Below, piece by piece: positions 1 to 6,562 of a DNA stretch of 11,671 nt. The translations under genes were made by a program, and so were the position numbers. Source of the stretch: Brevundimonas vancanneytii (GTDB lineage Bacteria > Pseudomonadota > Alphaproteobacteria > Caulobacterales > Caulobacteraceae); assembly GCA_945874855.1 (NCBI GenBank), contig CAMCIP010000057.1:1-11671 (forward strand), in the 5' to 3' direction. Within the stretch, counting starts at the first letter, position 1. Every line of letters begins with the position of its first letter. The notes under the pieces were generated by a model. It was not told the DNA's origin. It was given only the letters and a program-made list of their open reading frames with translations, and made no database searches.

Positions 1-355
1 CAGCGGCTATGTGGAGCCGCCCGTCGGTCTGACGATCGCTCCGGGTCAGTACTACAACCCCTATATGGCCGGGGATCTGACGCCGTTCTGGACGGGTGAC
101 CCCGAGAAGGTGCCCTATGGCGGCTTCATCGCCATGCCCCAGCCGATCATGGACGGTCAGGTCGTCTATGACGACGGCACGCCCCAGACGGTCGACAACT
201 ACGCCAAGGACGTGGCGGCCTTCATCGCCTGGGCGTCGGACCCCCGCGCCTCGGAGCGCAAGCAGGCCGGCATCGGCGTGATGATCTTCCTCGCCCTGTT
301 CCTGGGGCTGACCTACGCCAGCTACCGCCGCATCTGGAAGGGCGTGGCGCACTGA
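1..355 (+). CDS. petC: Cytochrome c1 of the bc1 complex, C-terminal part (5' end outside window)
   Basis: This is the C-terminal third of cytochrome c1, the membrane-anchored c-type haem subunit of ubiquinol-cytochrome c reductase, which passes electrons from the Rieske protein to cytochrome c. The frame is open from base 2, so the start lies outside the window. The stretch GGFIAMPQPI carries the Met (codon at 134-136) that corresponds to the axial haem ligand of mitochondrial and bacterial cytochrome c1. It is followed by the family's typical YDDGTPQTVDNYAKDV and a WASDP turn. A single C-terminal membrane anchor (about GIGVMIFLALFLGLTYASY) ends in the basic YRRIWKG tail on the cytoplasmic side. 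The CxxCH haem site would be upstream of the window. It is probably the last gene of a petABC (fbcFBC) operon, because a strong terminator follows 31 bases after the stop. Confidence 0.96.
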   Translation, partial: SGYVEPPVGLTIAPGQYYNPYMAGDLTPFWTGDPEKVPYGGFIAMPQPIMDGQVVYDDGTPQTVDNYAKDVAAFIAWASDPRASERKQAGIGVMIFLALFLGLTYASYRRIWKGVAH

Positions 356-386
356 GGCCCCGCCCGGCCTGACGGCTGACCGGATC

Positions 387-417
387 ACCCGCCGCGGCCT
401 CGGCCCGGCGGGTTTTT
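387..417 (+). terminator. Rho-independent terminator after petC
   Basis: A perfect 8-bp stem (ACCCGCCG at 387-394 with CGGCGGGT at 406-413) has an 11-base GC-rich loop and runs straight into TTTTT (413-417). It lies 31 bases after the petC stop codon and before any following gene, so it most likely ends the cytochrome bc1 transcript. Confidence 0.88.
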
Positions 418-461
418 CGTGTCCAGCCTCCTGCGCTCACCTGGTGTGGGCCGTCGCGATC

Positions 462-490
462 TCGACTCCCCCTGCCCCGCCCCCTAACGT
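462..490 (+). promoter_or_regulatory. Candidate promoter for the M28 peptidase gene
   Basis: TCGACT (462-467) and TAACGT (485-490) are 17 bases apart. They resemble the alphaproteobacterial housekeeping pattern (TTGACGS, then GCTANAWC). Transcription would start near 497 and give a leader of about 27 bases containing the ribosome site AGAGGG (512-517). The 418-461 stretch between the terminator and this site shows nothing recognisable. The call rests on partial consensus matches only. Confidence 0.35.
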
Positions 491-523
491 CCGGCCAGCT
501 TCGCCTGTCCCAGAGGGTCGTCC

Positions 524-2182
524 ATGCGTTTGAAGTCCGTGTTCGCCGCCGCCTGCGCCGTCGTCCTGTCCGCCTGTGCCTCGATGCCGTCGGATCCTGT
601 GGCAGGACCTGCCTTCGACGCCCAGCGGCTCTCGGACCATGTGAAGGCCCTCTCGGACGACAGCTTCGAAGGGCGCGGAATCGCCACGCCCGCCGAGGCC
701 AAGGTCATCGACTATCTGTCGCGCGCGTTCGCGGCGGCAGGCTTTCAGCCGGGGGGCGAGCGCGGCGGCTGGACCCAGGCCGTGACCCTGAACCGGTTCA
801 CCGTCTCCAACGCCCGGGCCGAGTTCCGGCACGGCGACGCGGTGATCCCCGTGACCCAGGGCGAGGAGATCGTGATCTCCACGCGCCTGCCGGCCGAGCA
901 CCAGCATCTGCGCGACCTGCCCCTGGTCTTCGTCGGCTACGGCACGACCGCCCCGGAGCGCCAGTGGGACGACTTCAAGGACGTGGATGTACGCGGCAAG
1001 GTGATCGTCGTCCTGGTCAATGACGCCGACTACGAACAGCCGGAACTGAACACCTTCAACGGCCGGGCCATGACCTACTATGGCCGCTGGACCTACAAAT
1101 ATGACGAGGCTGCCCGCCGCGGGGCCGCCGGCGTGCTGGTCGTGCATGAGACGGCGCCGGCCTCCTACGGCTGGACCACCGTCAAGAACAGCTGGACGAC
1201 GCCCCAGTTCGACATCGTGCGCCAGAATGCGGCGGCCGAGCGCGTGCCTCTGGAGGGCTGGATCCAGCGCGACCTGGCCGTCGACCTGTTCCGCCGCGCC
1301 GGTCTGGATTTCGAGCAGCAGAAGGTCGCCGCGCGCAGCCGCGACTTCCGCCCCGTCGACCTGACGGGGGTGGAGATCGACGCCATGTTCGACGTGGCCA
1401 GCTCCACCATCACGACCCACAATATCGTCGCGCGCCTGCCCGGCACGACCCATCCGGACGAGACGATCCTGTACACCGGTCACTGGGATCACATCGGCAT
1501 GGGCGATCCCGACGCCGAGGGCGACCGGATCTTCAACGGGGCCGTGGACAATGCCTCGGGCATCGCGGGCCTGATCGAGCTGGCCCGGGTGTGGGGCAGT
1601 GCCCCCCCACCGCAGCGGTCGATCGTCATGATCGCCTTTACGGCGGAGGAAAGCGGCCTGCTGGGCTCGGAATACTATGCCGCCAACCCGCTGTATCCGC
1701 TGGAGACGACGGTCGCCGGCTTCAACCTCGACGCCATGAACGTCTATGGCCGGCTGTCGGGTCTCGGCGTCACCGGCCATGGCCAGTCGGCCGATATGGA
1801 CGCCCGGCTGGAAGCCGCCGCCGCCACCCAGGGTCGGACCATCGTGCCTGACACCAACAATGCCGCCGGGACCTATTTCCGCTCCGACCACTTCCCCCTC
1901 GCCAAGCGCGGCGTGCCCATGGCCTACCCCAAGGGCGCCGGGACCTTCCTCGACGAACCCTTGGCCGAGCGTGAGGCCGCCCGCAGCGAGTATGGCGCAC
2001 GCCGCTATCACCAGGCGCAGGACGAATGGCTGCCGGTCATGGACTTCCGCGGCACGGTCCAGGATCTGGAGGCCGTCTACGCCGTCGGACGCGACCTCGC
2101 CGTCTCGCGCGACTGGCCGCAGTGGTCGCCGACGTCGGAGTTCGGCCCTGTGCGGGCCCGGACCGAAGCCGCCCGCCGCTAG
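524..2182 (+). CDS. M28 family zinc aminopeptidase, exported lipoprotein with PA-type insert
   Basis: A 552-residue exported metallopeptidase of family M28, which removes N-terminal residues from peptides using two zinc ions. The N-terminus is a lipoprotein signal with lipobox L15-S-A-C18, so the mature protein should be lipid-anchored, facing the periplasm or on the outer membrane. Residues about 120-300 contain a protease-associated (PA)-like insert (LVFVGYGT, VRGKVIVVLVND, GAAGVLVVHE). The catalytic domain keeps every family residue: H320 and D322 in GHWDHIG, the bridging D342 in GAVDNASG, E375-E376 in TAEESGLLGS, D403 in NLDAMN and H456 in RSDHF. AGAGGG-like ribosome site AGAGGG ends 6 bases before the ATG. 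It converges with the M19 dipeptidase gene (stop codons 6 bases apart). Substrate cannot be told from sequence. Family assignment is firm. Confidence 0.95.
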   Translation: MRLKSVFAAACAVVLSACASMPSDPVAGPAFDAQRLSDHVKALSDDSFEGRGIATPAEAKVIDYLSRAFAAAGFQPGGERGGWTQAVTLNRFTVSNARAEFRHGDAVIPVTQGEEIVISTRLPAEHQHLRDLPLVFVGYGTTAPERQWDDFKDVDVRGKVIVVLVNDADYEQPELNTFNGRAMTYYGRWTYKYDEAARRGAAGVLVVHETAPASYGWTTVKNSWTTPQFDIVRQNAAAERVPLEGWIQRDLAVDLFRRAGLDFEQQKVAARSRDFRPVDLTGVEIDAMFDVASSTITTHNIVARLPGTTHPDETILYTGHWDHIGMGDPDAEGDRIFNGAVDNASGIAGLIELARVWGSAPPPQRSIVMIAFTAEESGLLGSEYYAANPLYPLETTVAGFNLDAMNVYGRLSGLGVTGHGQSADMDARLEAAAATQGRTIVPDTNNAAGTYFRSDHFPLAKRGVPMAYPKGAGTFLDEPLAEREAARSEYGARRYHQAQDEWLPVMDFRGTVQDLEAVYAVGRDLAVSRDWPQWSPTSEFGPVRARTEAARR

Positions 2183-2188
2183 ACGGGT

Positions 2189-3442
2189 TCAGTCGTTGGT
2201 GGCGAGGCCCGGACGGTCGCCGCGCTTGTCACGGGCCACCGCCTCGACCGCCCGCATGACCCGCAGGACGTTCTCGCCCAGCAGCTTGCGCACGTCTGCG
2301 TCGGTCCAGCCGCGGCGATACAGTTCGGCGATCAGGGCGGGATAGGTCTCGACCCCGCCCAGGCCGTCGGGCAGGGCGGAGACGCCGTCGAAGTCGCCGC
2401 CCAGGCCGACATGGTCGATGCCCGCAACGCGGCGCACATGGTCGATGTGGTCGGCGACGTCGGCGATGTCTGCGCGCGGCGGCGGATTGGCGGCGACCCA
2501 GGCGGCGACGCCCTCTGTCACCGCCGAAGGGCTGCCGGGGTTCAGGGATTTCAGCCGGGCCTCCTCGGCCGAGCGGGCGGAGCCCCAGGTGCGGACGTCC
2601 TCGGCCACGAAGCCCGGTACGAAGGTGATCATCACCACCCCGCCGTCCTCGGGCAGCAGGCGCAGCACACTGTCGGGGACATTGCGCGGATGGCCGGTCA
2701 CACCGCGCGCCGAGGAATGGGAGAAGATCACCGGCGCCTCGGACACCCGCATCGCGTCCAGCATCGTCTCCTCCGAGACGTGACTCAGGTCGACCATGAT
2801 GCCGAGGCGGTTCATCTCGCGCACGACCGCCTCGCCGAACGGGCTCAGGCCGCCCCACTTCGGCGCGTCCGTGGCCGAGTCGGCCCAGGTCGTGGTCGTG
2901 GAGTGGGTCAGGGTCATGTAGCGCACGCCCATGGCGTGGAAGACTCGCAGCAGGCCGAGCGAATCATTGATCGAATAGCCGCCCTCGATGCCGATCAGGC
3001 TGGCGATCTTTCCGCTCCGATGAATCCGCACCACATCATCGGCCGTGACGGCCAGTTCGAAGGCGTCGGGATGGGCGGCGACCAGGCGGCGGACCACGTC
3101 GATCTGCTCGAAGGTGGCCTGGGCCGCCTCCACCGGCGGCAGGGACGCCGGCACATAGACCGACCAGAACTGGCCCCCCACCCCGCCGGCGCGCAGGCGC
3201 GGGATGTCGGTGTGCAGGTCGGTGGTGGCGTCCAGATTGACGGTCAGGTCGACCGCCTGTGGGTCCGAGCCGTGCGCCTGACGCAGGGCCCAGGGCAGGT
3301 CGTTGTGGCCGTCGATCAGGGGCGTGCGCTGCATCACCCGGCGCGCGCGATCCTGAAGCTCGGCGTCGCTGGGATCCTGGGCCAGGGCGGGCGACGAGAG
3401 GGCGGCCGCCAGAACGACGGTCGAGACGAGGGTTCGGATCAT
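2189..3442 (-). CDS. Membrane dipeptidase (peptidase family M19), exported
   Basis: A 417-residue renal-dipeptidase-type zinc enzyme that hydrolyses dipeptides; some family members also act on D-amino-acid-containing dipeptides. The start at 3442 is preferred because it gives a classical signal peptide (hydrophobic core, cleavage after SPALA, before Q22) and has a GGGAGG ribosome site (3450-3455) 7 bases upstream. The reading frame is open further upstream, but that extension lacks family similarity. Metal and substrate residues are all present: H46 and D48 in DGHNDLPW, bridging E153 in GIEGG, H221 in VDLSHVSE, H242 in FSHSSARG, R253 in GHPRN and D350 in GGDFDGV. The product is therefore expected to be active in the periplasm. 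It converges with the M28 peptidase and diverges from hemF. The two exported peptidases could work in sequence on peptides, but this is inference from proximity. Confidence 0.95.
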   Translation of the reverse strand: MIRTLVSTVVLAAALSSPALAQDPSDAELQDRARRVMQRTPLIDGHNDLPWALRQAHGSDPQAVDLTVNLDATTDLHTDIPRLRAGGVGGQFWSVYVPASLPPVEAAQATFEQIDVVRRLVAAHPDAFELAVTADDVVRIHRSGKIASLIGIEGGYSINDSLGLLRVFHAMGVRYMTLTHSTTTTWADSATDAPKWGGLSPFGEAVVREMNRLGIMVDLSHVSEETMLDAMRVSEAPVIFSHSSARGVTGHPRNVPDSVLRLLPEDGGVVMITFVPGFVAEDVRTWGSARSAEEARLKSLNPGSPSAVTEGVAAWVAANPPPRADIADVADHIDHVRRVAGIDHVGLGGDFDGVSALPDGLGGVETYPALIAELYRRGWTDADVRKLLGENVLRVMRAVEAVARDKRGDRPGLATND

Positions 3443-3467
3443 CAGGCGGCCTCCCGGACAAGGCCTG

Positions 3468-3495
3468 ACAGTGGCAGAGCGGAATGCCGGGTCAA
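3468..3495 (-). promoter_or_regulatory. Candidate promoter for the M19 dipeptidase gene
   Basis: On the minus strand TTGACC (3495-3490) is followed after 16 bases by CACTGT (3473-3468). The -35 match is good and the -10 match is weak. It would give a leader of about 20 bases carrying the GGGAGG ribosome site. Confidence 0.3.
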
Positions 3496-3512
3496 TGGCC
3501 TCCGCCCCTCTG

Positions 3513-3540
3513 GCGACGCTTCCCGCGCCGTGCTTAGGTT
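3513..3540 (+). promoter_or_regulatory. Candidate promoter for hemF, possibly leaderless
   Basis: GCGACG (3513-3518) and TAGGTT (3535-3540) are 16 bases apart. The -10-like element ends 5 bases before the preferred hemF ATG at 3546, so transcription could begin at or next to the start codon. No Shine-Dalgarno sequence is present upstream of this ATG apart from a bare AGG inside the -10 element itself. This supports a leaderless message but does not prove it. Confidence 0.3.
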
Positions 3541-3545
3541 TTGTG

Positions 3546-4403
3546 ATGCTGGACGAGAAGAAGACGCGCGCGCGGGCCTGGTTCGAGGAATTGCGCGACC
3601 GCATCCATGCCGGGTTCGAGGCGCTGGAGGACGAGGCCCCCGAGGATCTGTTCCCCGGTGAGCCGGCCCGTTTCGTGCGCACCGGCTGGGACCGCCCCGA
3701 GGGCGGCGGGGGTGTCATGGGCATGATGCATGGCCGACTGTTCGAAAAGGTCGGGGTCCACGTCTCGACCGTGCACGGAGAGTTCCCTGCCGACTATGCC
3801 AAGGGCGTGCCAGGAGCAGCCGACGACCCGCGCTTCTTCGCCACCGGCATCAGCCTGATCTGCCACCCGGTCAGCCCGCGCGTGCCGGCGGTGCACATGA
3901 ACACCCGCTTCATCGCCACGACCCAGAGCTGGTTCGGGGGCGGCGCGGACCTGACGCCGGTCCTGGACGTCGAACGCACCCAGGAGGCGCCGGATTCGAT
4001 CGCCTTTCACGCGGGCATGCGCGCGCCGTGCGACACCCACGACCCGACCTGGTATGCGAAGTACAAGGCCTGGTGCGACGAGTATTTCTTCCTGCCGCAC
4101 CGCAACGAGATGCGCGGCATTGGCGGCATCTTCTACGACCACCACGACAGCGGCGACTTCGAGAAGGACTTCGCCTTCACCCGCGACGTGGGCATGGCCT
4201 TTCTCGACACCTACGCCGCCATTGTGCGCGGCCGCATGCACGAGACCTGGACGCCCGAGGAGCGCGAGGAACAGCTGATCCGACGCGGCCGCTATGTGGA
4301 GTTCAACCTGCTCTACGACCGCGGCACCATGTTCGGGCTGAAGACCGGCGGCAACGTCGAGTCGATCCTCAGCTCCATGCCGCCGGTGGTGAAGTGGCCG
4401 TAG
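3546..4403 (+). CDS. hemF: Oxygen-dependent coproporphyrinogen III oxidase
   Basis: This enzyme performs the aerobic oxidative decarboxylation of coproporphyrinogen III to protoporphyrinogen IX in haem synthesis, in the cytosol. The 285-residue product (family about 300) contains H117 just before NTRF, corresponding as I recall to a His needed in E. coli HemF, then WFGGGADLTP from W129, KAWCDEYFFLPHRNEMRGIGG with H185, and the C-terminal block RRGRYVEFNLLYDRGT from about 247, followed by MFGLKTGGNVESILSSMPP. The ATG at 3546 begins right where family similarity starts (LDEKKTRARAWFEELRD). In-frame starts at 3471 (GTG) and 3495 (ATG) would add a 25- or 17-residue tail that is not family-like and would lie inside the opposite gene's promoter. 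It diverges from the M19 gene and ends 3 bases from the stop of the next, opposite gene. Confidence 0.97.
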   Translation: MLDEKKTRARAWFEELRDRIHAGFEALEDEAPEDLFPGEPARFVRTGWDRPEGGGGVMGMMHGRLFEKVGVHVSTVHGEFPADYAKGVPGAADDPRFFATGISLICHPVSPRVPAVHMNTRFIATTQSWFGGGADLTPVLDVERTQEAPDSIAFHAGMRAPCDTHDPTWYAKYKAWCDEYFFLPHRNEMRGIGGIFYDHHDSGDFEKDFAFTRDVGMAFLDTYAAIVRGRMHETWTPEEREEQLIRRGRYVEFNLLYDRGTMFGLKTGGNVESILSSMPPVVKWP

Positions 4404-4406
4404 GGC

Positions 4407-4598
4407 CTATTGGAGCCAGACCTGGCGGCAGTCGCGTTGCTGGCAGTAGTAGATGACGCCCCCCGCAGAGACGTAGTCGCTACCGCTGCCGACCTGCGCC
4501 CGGCTGGGCGCGGCATTGAAGGCCAGGCCGATCAGCACGCCGATGGCGATCAACATGGTGCCCAGCGCCAGCTCCCGGGCCTTGATCTGGATGGTCAT
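4407..4598 (-). CDS. Small exported or membrane protein, 63 residues, function unknown
   Basis: I do not recognise this protein. It is supported as a real gene by a strong ribosome site, GAGGAG (4610-4605) placed 6 bases before the ATG, and by fitting tightly between neighbours. Residues about 9-29 form a hydrophobic segment (LALGTMLIAIGVLIGLAF) after a short basic N-terminus. PSRAQ at 31-35 could be a signal peptidase site, leaving a mature piece of only about 29 residues. The C-terminal tail has two cysteines in C52-x4-C57, followed by an aromatic, polar end (QVWLQ). The pair could make a disulfide outside the cytoplasm. It lies downstream of the glutamine amidotransferase on the same strand, 64 bases away, and converges on hemF with a 3-base gap. 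Function cannot be assigned. Confidence 0.75.
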   Translation of the reverse strand: MTIQIKARELALGTMLIAIGVLIGLAFNAAPSRAQVGSGSDYVSAGGVIYYCQQRDCRQVWLQ

Positions 4599-4662
4599 GG
4601 GCTACTCCTCAGATTGGGGAGACCAGCCTGCCATGGGCACGACCCGATAACAGCTGACGGGA

Positions 4663-5352
4663 TCAGACGATCCCCAGGAACCGCCGCAACCAGCTCCCTA
4701 CCAGCGCCCGGTCATTTGGCCCCTGCAGCGTCTCCAGCGCCCGGTCTACCAGCGTCGGGTCGATCCGGCCGCGCCGGCCGTCGGCCAGGGCCCCGGCATA
4801 GGCGGGCGTGAACTCGGGGTGGACCTGCAGGCTGATGGCGTCGTCGCCCCAGGCGAGGCCGCCGAACGGGGTGAAGGCGCTGGACAGGATGACACGGGCG
4901 TCGGGCGGCGGCAGGACGACCTGATCCTGGTGCGAGGCGGCAATGGCCACGACCTCGGCCGGCGGGTCCATCCACGGCTCGGCCGACCGGACGTCATAGC
5001 GGTGCAAGCCCACGCCCCAGCCCCGTTCCGACTTTTCGACCCGCCCCCCCAGGGCCTGGGCCATGGCCTGATGGCCGAAGCAGACGCCGACCAGCCGGGT
5101 CTGGCCCCGGGCTTCGCGGATCCAGTCGAACAGGGGCCCCAGCCAGGGGTGATCCTCATAGACCCCGGCCGACGACCCGGTGATCACTGCCCCGTCGAAG
5201 GCCGTGGGGTCGGGCAATTCGCCGGCCTGGACGTCGAAGACGGTCAGCCGATCGGCGCCCAGAACGGCCCCGAACATGGCGGGATAGTCGCCATGATCCT
5301 CGACCAGGGCGGGCGGCGGCGATCCGGTCTTCAACAGGGCGATGCGGCTCAT
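4663..5352 (-). CDS. Class I glutamine amidotransferase (GMP synthase-like GATase domain protein)
   Basis: A 229-residue stand-alone glutamine amidotransferase domain of the triad type, which hydrolyses glutamine and hands ammonia to an acceptor, or in some relatives cleaves gamma-glutamyl bonds. The nucleophile is C91 in GVCFGHQ, and H178 with E180 in QVHPEF completes the triad. ITGSSAGVYED (oxyanion region), GWGVGLHRYDV and SHQDQV also fit the GMP-synthase-like subgroup of COG0518. No synthetase domain is attached and no partner gene is adjacent, so the acceptor is unknown. Two starts are possible: ATG at 5364 (MFTSMSRI) and ATG at 5352 (MSRIALLKTG). I prefer 5352 because similarity begins there and TATGTT (5365-5360) resembles a -10 element 7 bases before it; neither start has a clear ribosome site. 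A short hairpin spans the stop codon. Confidence 0.9.
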   Translation of the reverse strand: MSRIALLKTGSPPPALVEDHGDYPAMFGAVLGADRLTVFDVQAGELPDPTAFDGAVITGSSAGVYEDHPWLGPLFDWIREARGQTRLVGVCFGHQAMAQALGGRVEKSERGWGVGLHRYDVRSAEPWMDPPAEVVAIAASHQDQVVLPPPDARVILSSAFTPFGGLAWGDDAISLQVHPEFTPAYAGALADGRRGRIDPTLVDRALETLQGPNDRALVGSWLRRFLGIV

Positions 5353-5364
5353 GCTCGTGAACAT

Positions 5365-5393
5365 AGGACGCCGGCGGGCGATCGCGCTACAAG
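5365..5393 (+). promoter_or_regulatory. Promoter for the ABM-domain gene, likely leaderless
   Basis: AGGACGC (5365-5371) and GCTACAAG (5386-5393) are 14 bases apart. GCTACAAG matches seven of eight positions of the Caulobacter -10 consensus GCTANAWC. The expected start of transcription, about 7 bases after the element, falls on the A of the ATG at 5400, and there is no Shine-Dalgarno sequence. A leaderless mRNA is the simplest reading. The opposite strand starts its own gene within the same 47 bases. Confidence 0.5.
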
Positions 5394-5399
5394 CCGCCG

Positions 5400-5699
5400 A
5401 TGAGCGACGCCGTGGTCCTGATCAACGTCTTCAAATGCGCGCCCGAGCGTCAGGACGAACTCATGGAGTTGCTCGCCGCGCTCGCCCGGGCCCAGCGCGA
5501 GCTGGACGGCTTCGTCTCGGCCTCCCTGCTGCGCGGGGTCAACGGCAAGGTGGTGGCCAATCACGCGGTGTGGCGCTCGCGCGAGGACTGGAAGGCCATG
5601 ACCCGCCATCCCGCCGTCGCCGCCGCCATGGATCCGATCATGGCCGTGGCCACCTTCGAGCCCAACCTCTACGAGCCGGGCGAGATTTTCGAGGGTTAA
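5400..5699 (+). CDS. ABM (antibiotic biosynthesis monooxygenase) fold protein
   Basis: A 99-residue single-domain protein of the ABM / dimeric alpha-beta barrel superfamily. Members include quinone-forming monooxygenases, haem-degrading IsdG-like enzymes and many of unknown substrate. The pattern fits: beta strand VVLINVFKCAP, helix QDELMELLAALARAQRE, LDGFVSASLLRG, then VVANHAVWRSREDWKAM with H55 and W58, and a C-terminal stretch PIMAVATFEPNLYEP. It should act in the cytosol as a dimer. There are no haem or flavin signature residues I can use to name the reaction. It starts 47 bases from the divergent amidotransferase, and its TAA stop shares the palindrome TTAA with the stop of the convergent rlmJ. 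Confidence 0.85.
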   Translation: MSDAVVLINVFKCAPERQDELMELLAALARAQRELDGFVSASLLRGVNGKVVANHAVWRSREDWKAMTRHPAVAAAMDPIMAVATFEPNLYEPGEIFEG

Positions 5700-6514
5700 G
5701 GTCTCCAAACCTCGGCCCGCGCGGCCGGCCCGCCCAGATGGGCCGCGACCCAGCCACAGATCTCGGTCGCTGCCGCGTCGGCCCCGGGCGGCGGGTTCAG
5801 GATCACCACGGCACAGCCGTTCATCTTCATGGGGTCGGTCAGGGGCCGAAGCCGCGCCTCGGCCACCAGCACCTCGCGCGCGCCGCCCGCCGCCAGCCGA
5901 CGCAGGAAGCCGTCAAACGTCTCCAGGTCCTTCAGCGGCGTCCAGACGGCCACGGAGGCCCCCGCATCGTCCCGGGCGATGGCGACAGCGGCTTCGGCGG
6001 CGCGCAGATAGTCATCGGGGCGCTCGAACGGCGGATCGATCAGGACCAGCGCGCCGGGTGCGGCCCTCGCAGCCTCCACCGCCTGATCATATCCGTCCCC
6101 GCCCCGCGCCTGCGCCGCCGGAAAGGCCGCGAGGGCGTCGCGCAGCAGGTCCAGCACCGGCGGATGCATCTCGAACCCTAGCCAGACGTCATCGGGGCCC
6201 AGTCGGTCGATCGCCAGCCGCGGCGACCCCGGATAGAAGCGCGCGCCACCGTCCGGGTTCAGCGCGCGAACCTCGGCCGCCAGCGCCTCGATCAGGGGCG
6301 GCCGCGCCTCGGCCTGCATCAGACGGGCGATCCCGGCTTCCGCCTCCTTCGACCGCGCGGCATCGCCCGAGAGGTCATAGAGACCGGCCCCGGCATGGGT
6401 GTCGATCACCGTCACCGGCCCCCTGGCGCGCCGGTGGTCCAGCAGCCACAGCAGCAGGGCGTGCTTGACGACGTCGGCAAAATTCCCGGCGTGGAAGCTG
6501 TGGCGATAGTTCAT
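5696..6514 (-). CDS. rlmJ: 23S rRNA (adenine(2030)-N6)-methyltransferase RlmJ
   Basis: This SAM-dependent enzyme methylates A2030 (E. coli numbering) of 23S rRNA before the large subunit is assembled. The 272-residue product is close to the family length of about 280. It shows the RlmJ N-terminal signature YRHSFHAGNFADVVKH (residues 3-18), the SAM-binding IDTHAGAGLYDL (37-48), a GGDGY segment near 138-142 and the N6-adenine methyltransferase motif IV as D160-P-P-F. The tail has the family-like LRPLTDPMKMNGCAVVILNPP. An AGAGG ribosome site stands about 7 bases before the ATG. It lies 48 bases after the PiuC-type hydroxylase gene on the same strand, so the two may be co-transcribed. The TAA stop overlaps the opposing gene's TAA. 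Confidence 0.96.
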   Translation of the reverse strand: MNYRHSFHAGNFADVVKHALLLWLLDHRRARGPVTVIDTHAGAGLYDLSGDAARSKEAEAGIARLMQAEARPPLIEALAAEVRALNPDGGARFYPGSPRLAIDRLGPDDVWLGFEMHPPVLDLLRDALAAFPAAQARGGDGYDQAVEAARAAPGALVLIDPPFERPDDYLRAAEAAVAIARDDAGASVAVWTPLKDLETFDGFLRRLAAGGAREVLVAEARLRPLTDPMKMNGCAVVILNPPPGADAAATEICGWVAAHLGGPAARAEVWRP

Positions 6515-6562
6515 ACGCCGACCTCTCGCGCCAGGCCGTGCGGGTCAAGGTGGAACCCGTCG

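Noticed and set aside
437..2011. Long open frame on the minus strand opposite the M28 peptidase gene (524 codons)
   Set aside because: Its translation is Gly/His/Arg-rich without domains, and the plus strand carries a complete M28 enzyme with all metal residues. Long antisense frames are expected at this GC content.
3471..3545. N-terminal extension of HemF from GTG 3471 or ATG 3495
   Set aside because: The extra residues do not look like the family, no ribosome site is present, and the region holds the promoter of the divergent M19 gene.
2411..3661. Plus-strand open frame of 416 codons across the M19 gene
   Set aside because: Low-complexity product and no family similarity; it runs antisense to an intact dipeptidase and over the start of hemF.
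4659..4674. Hairpin GGGATC-GTCT-GATCCC (minus strand) over the amidotransferase stop codon as a terminator
   Set aside because: The 6-bp stem is perfect but no T-run follows; it begins inside the coding sequence. It may slow or end transcription weakly but cannot be called a terminator.
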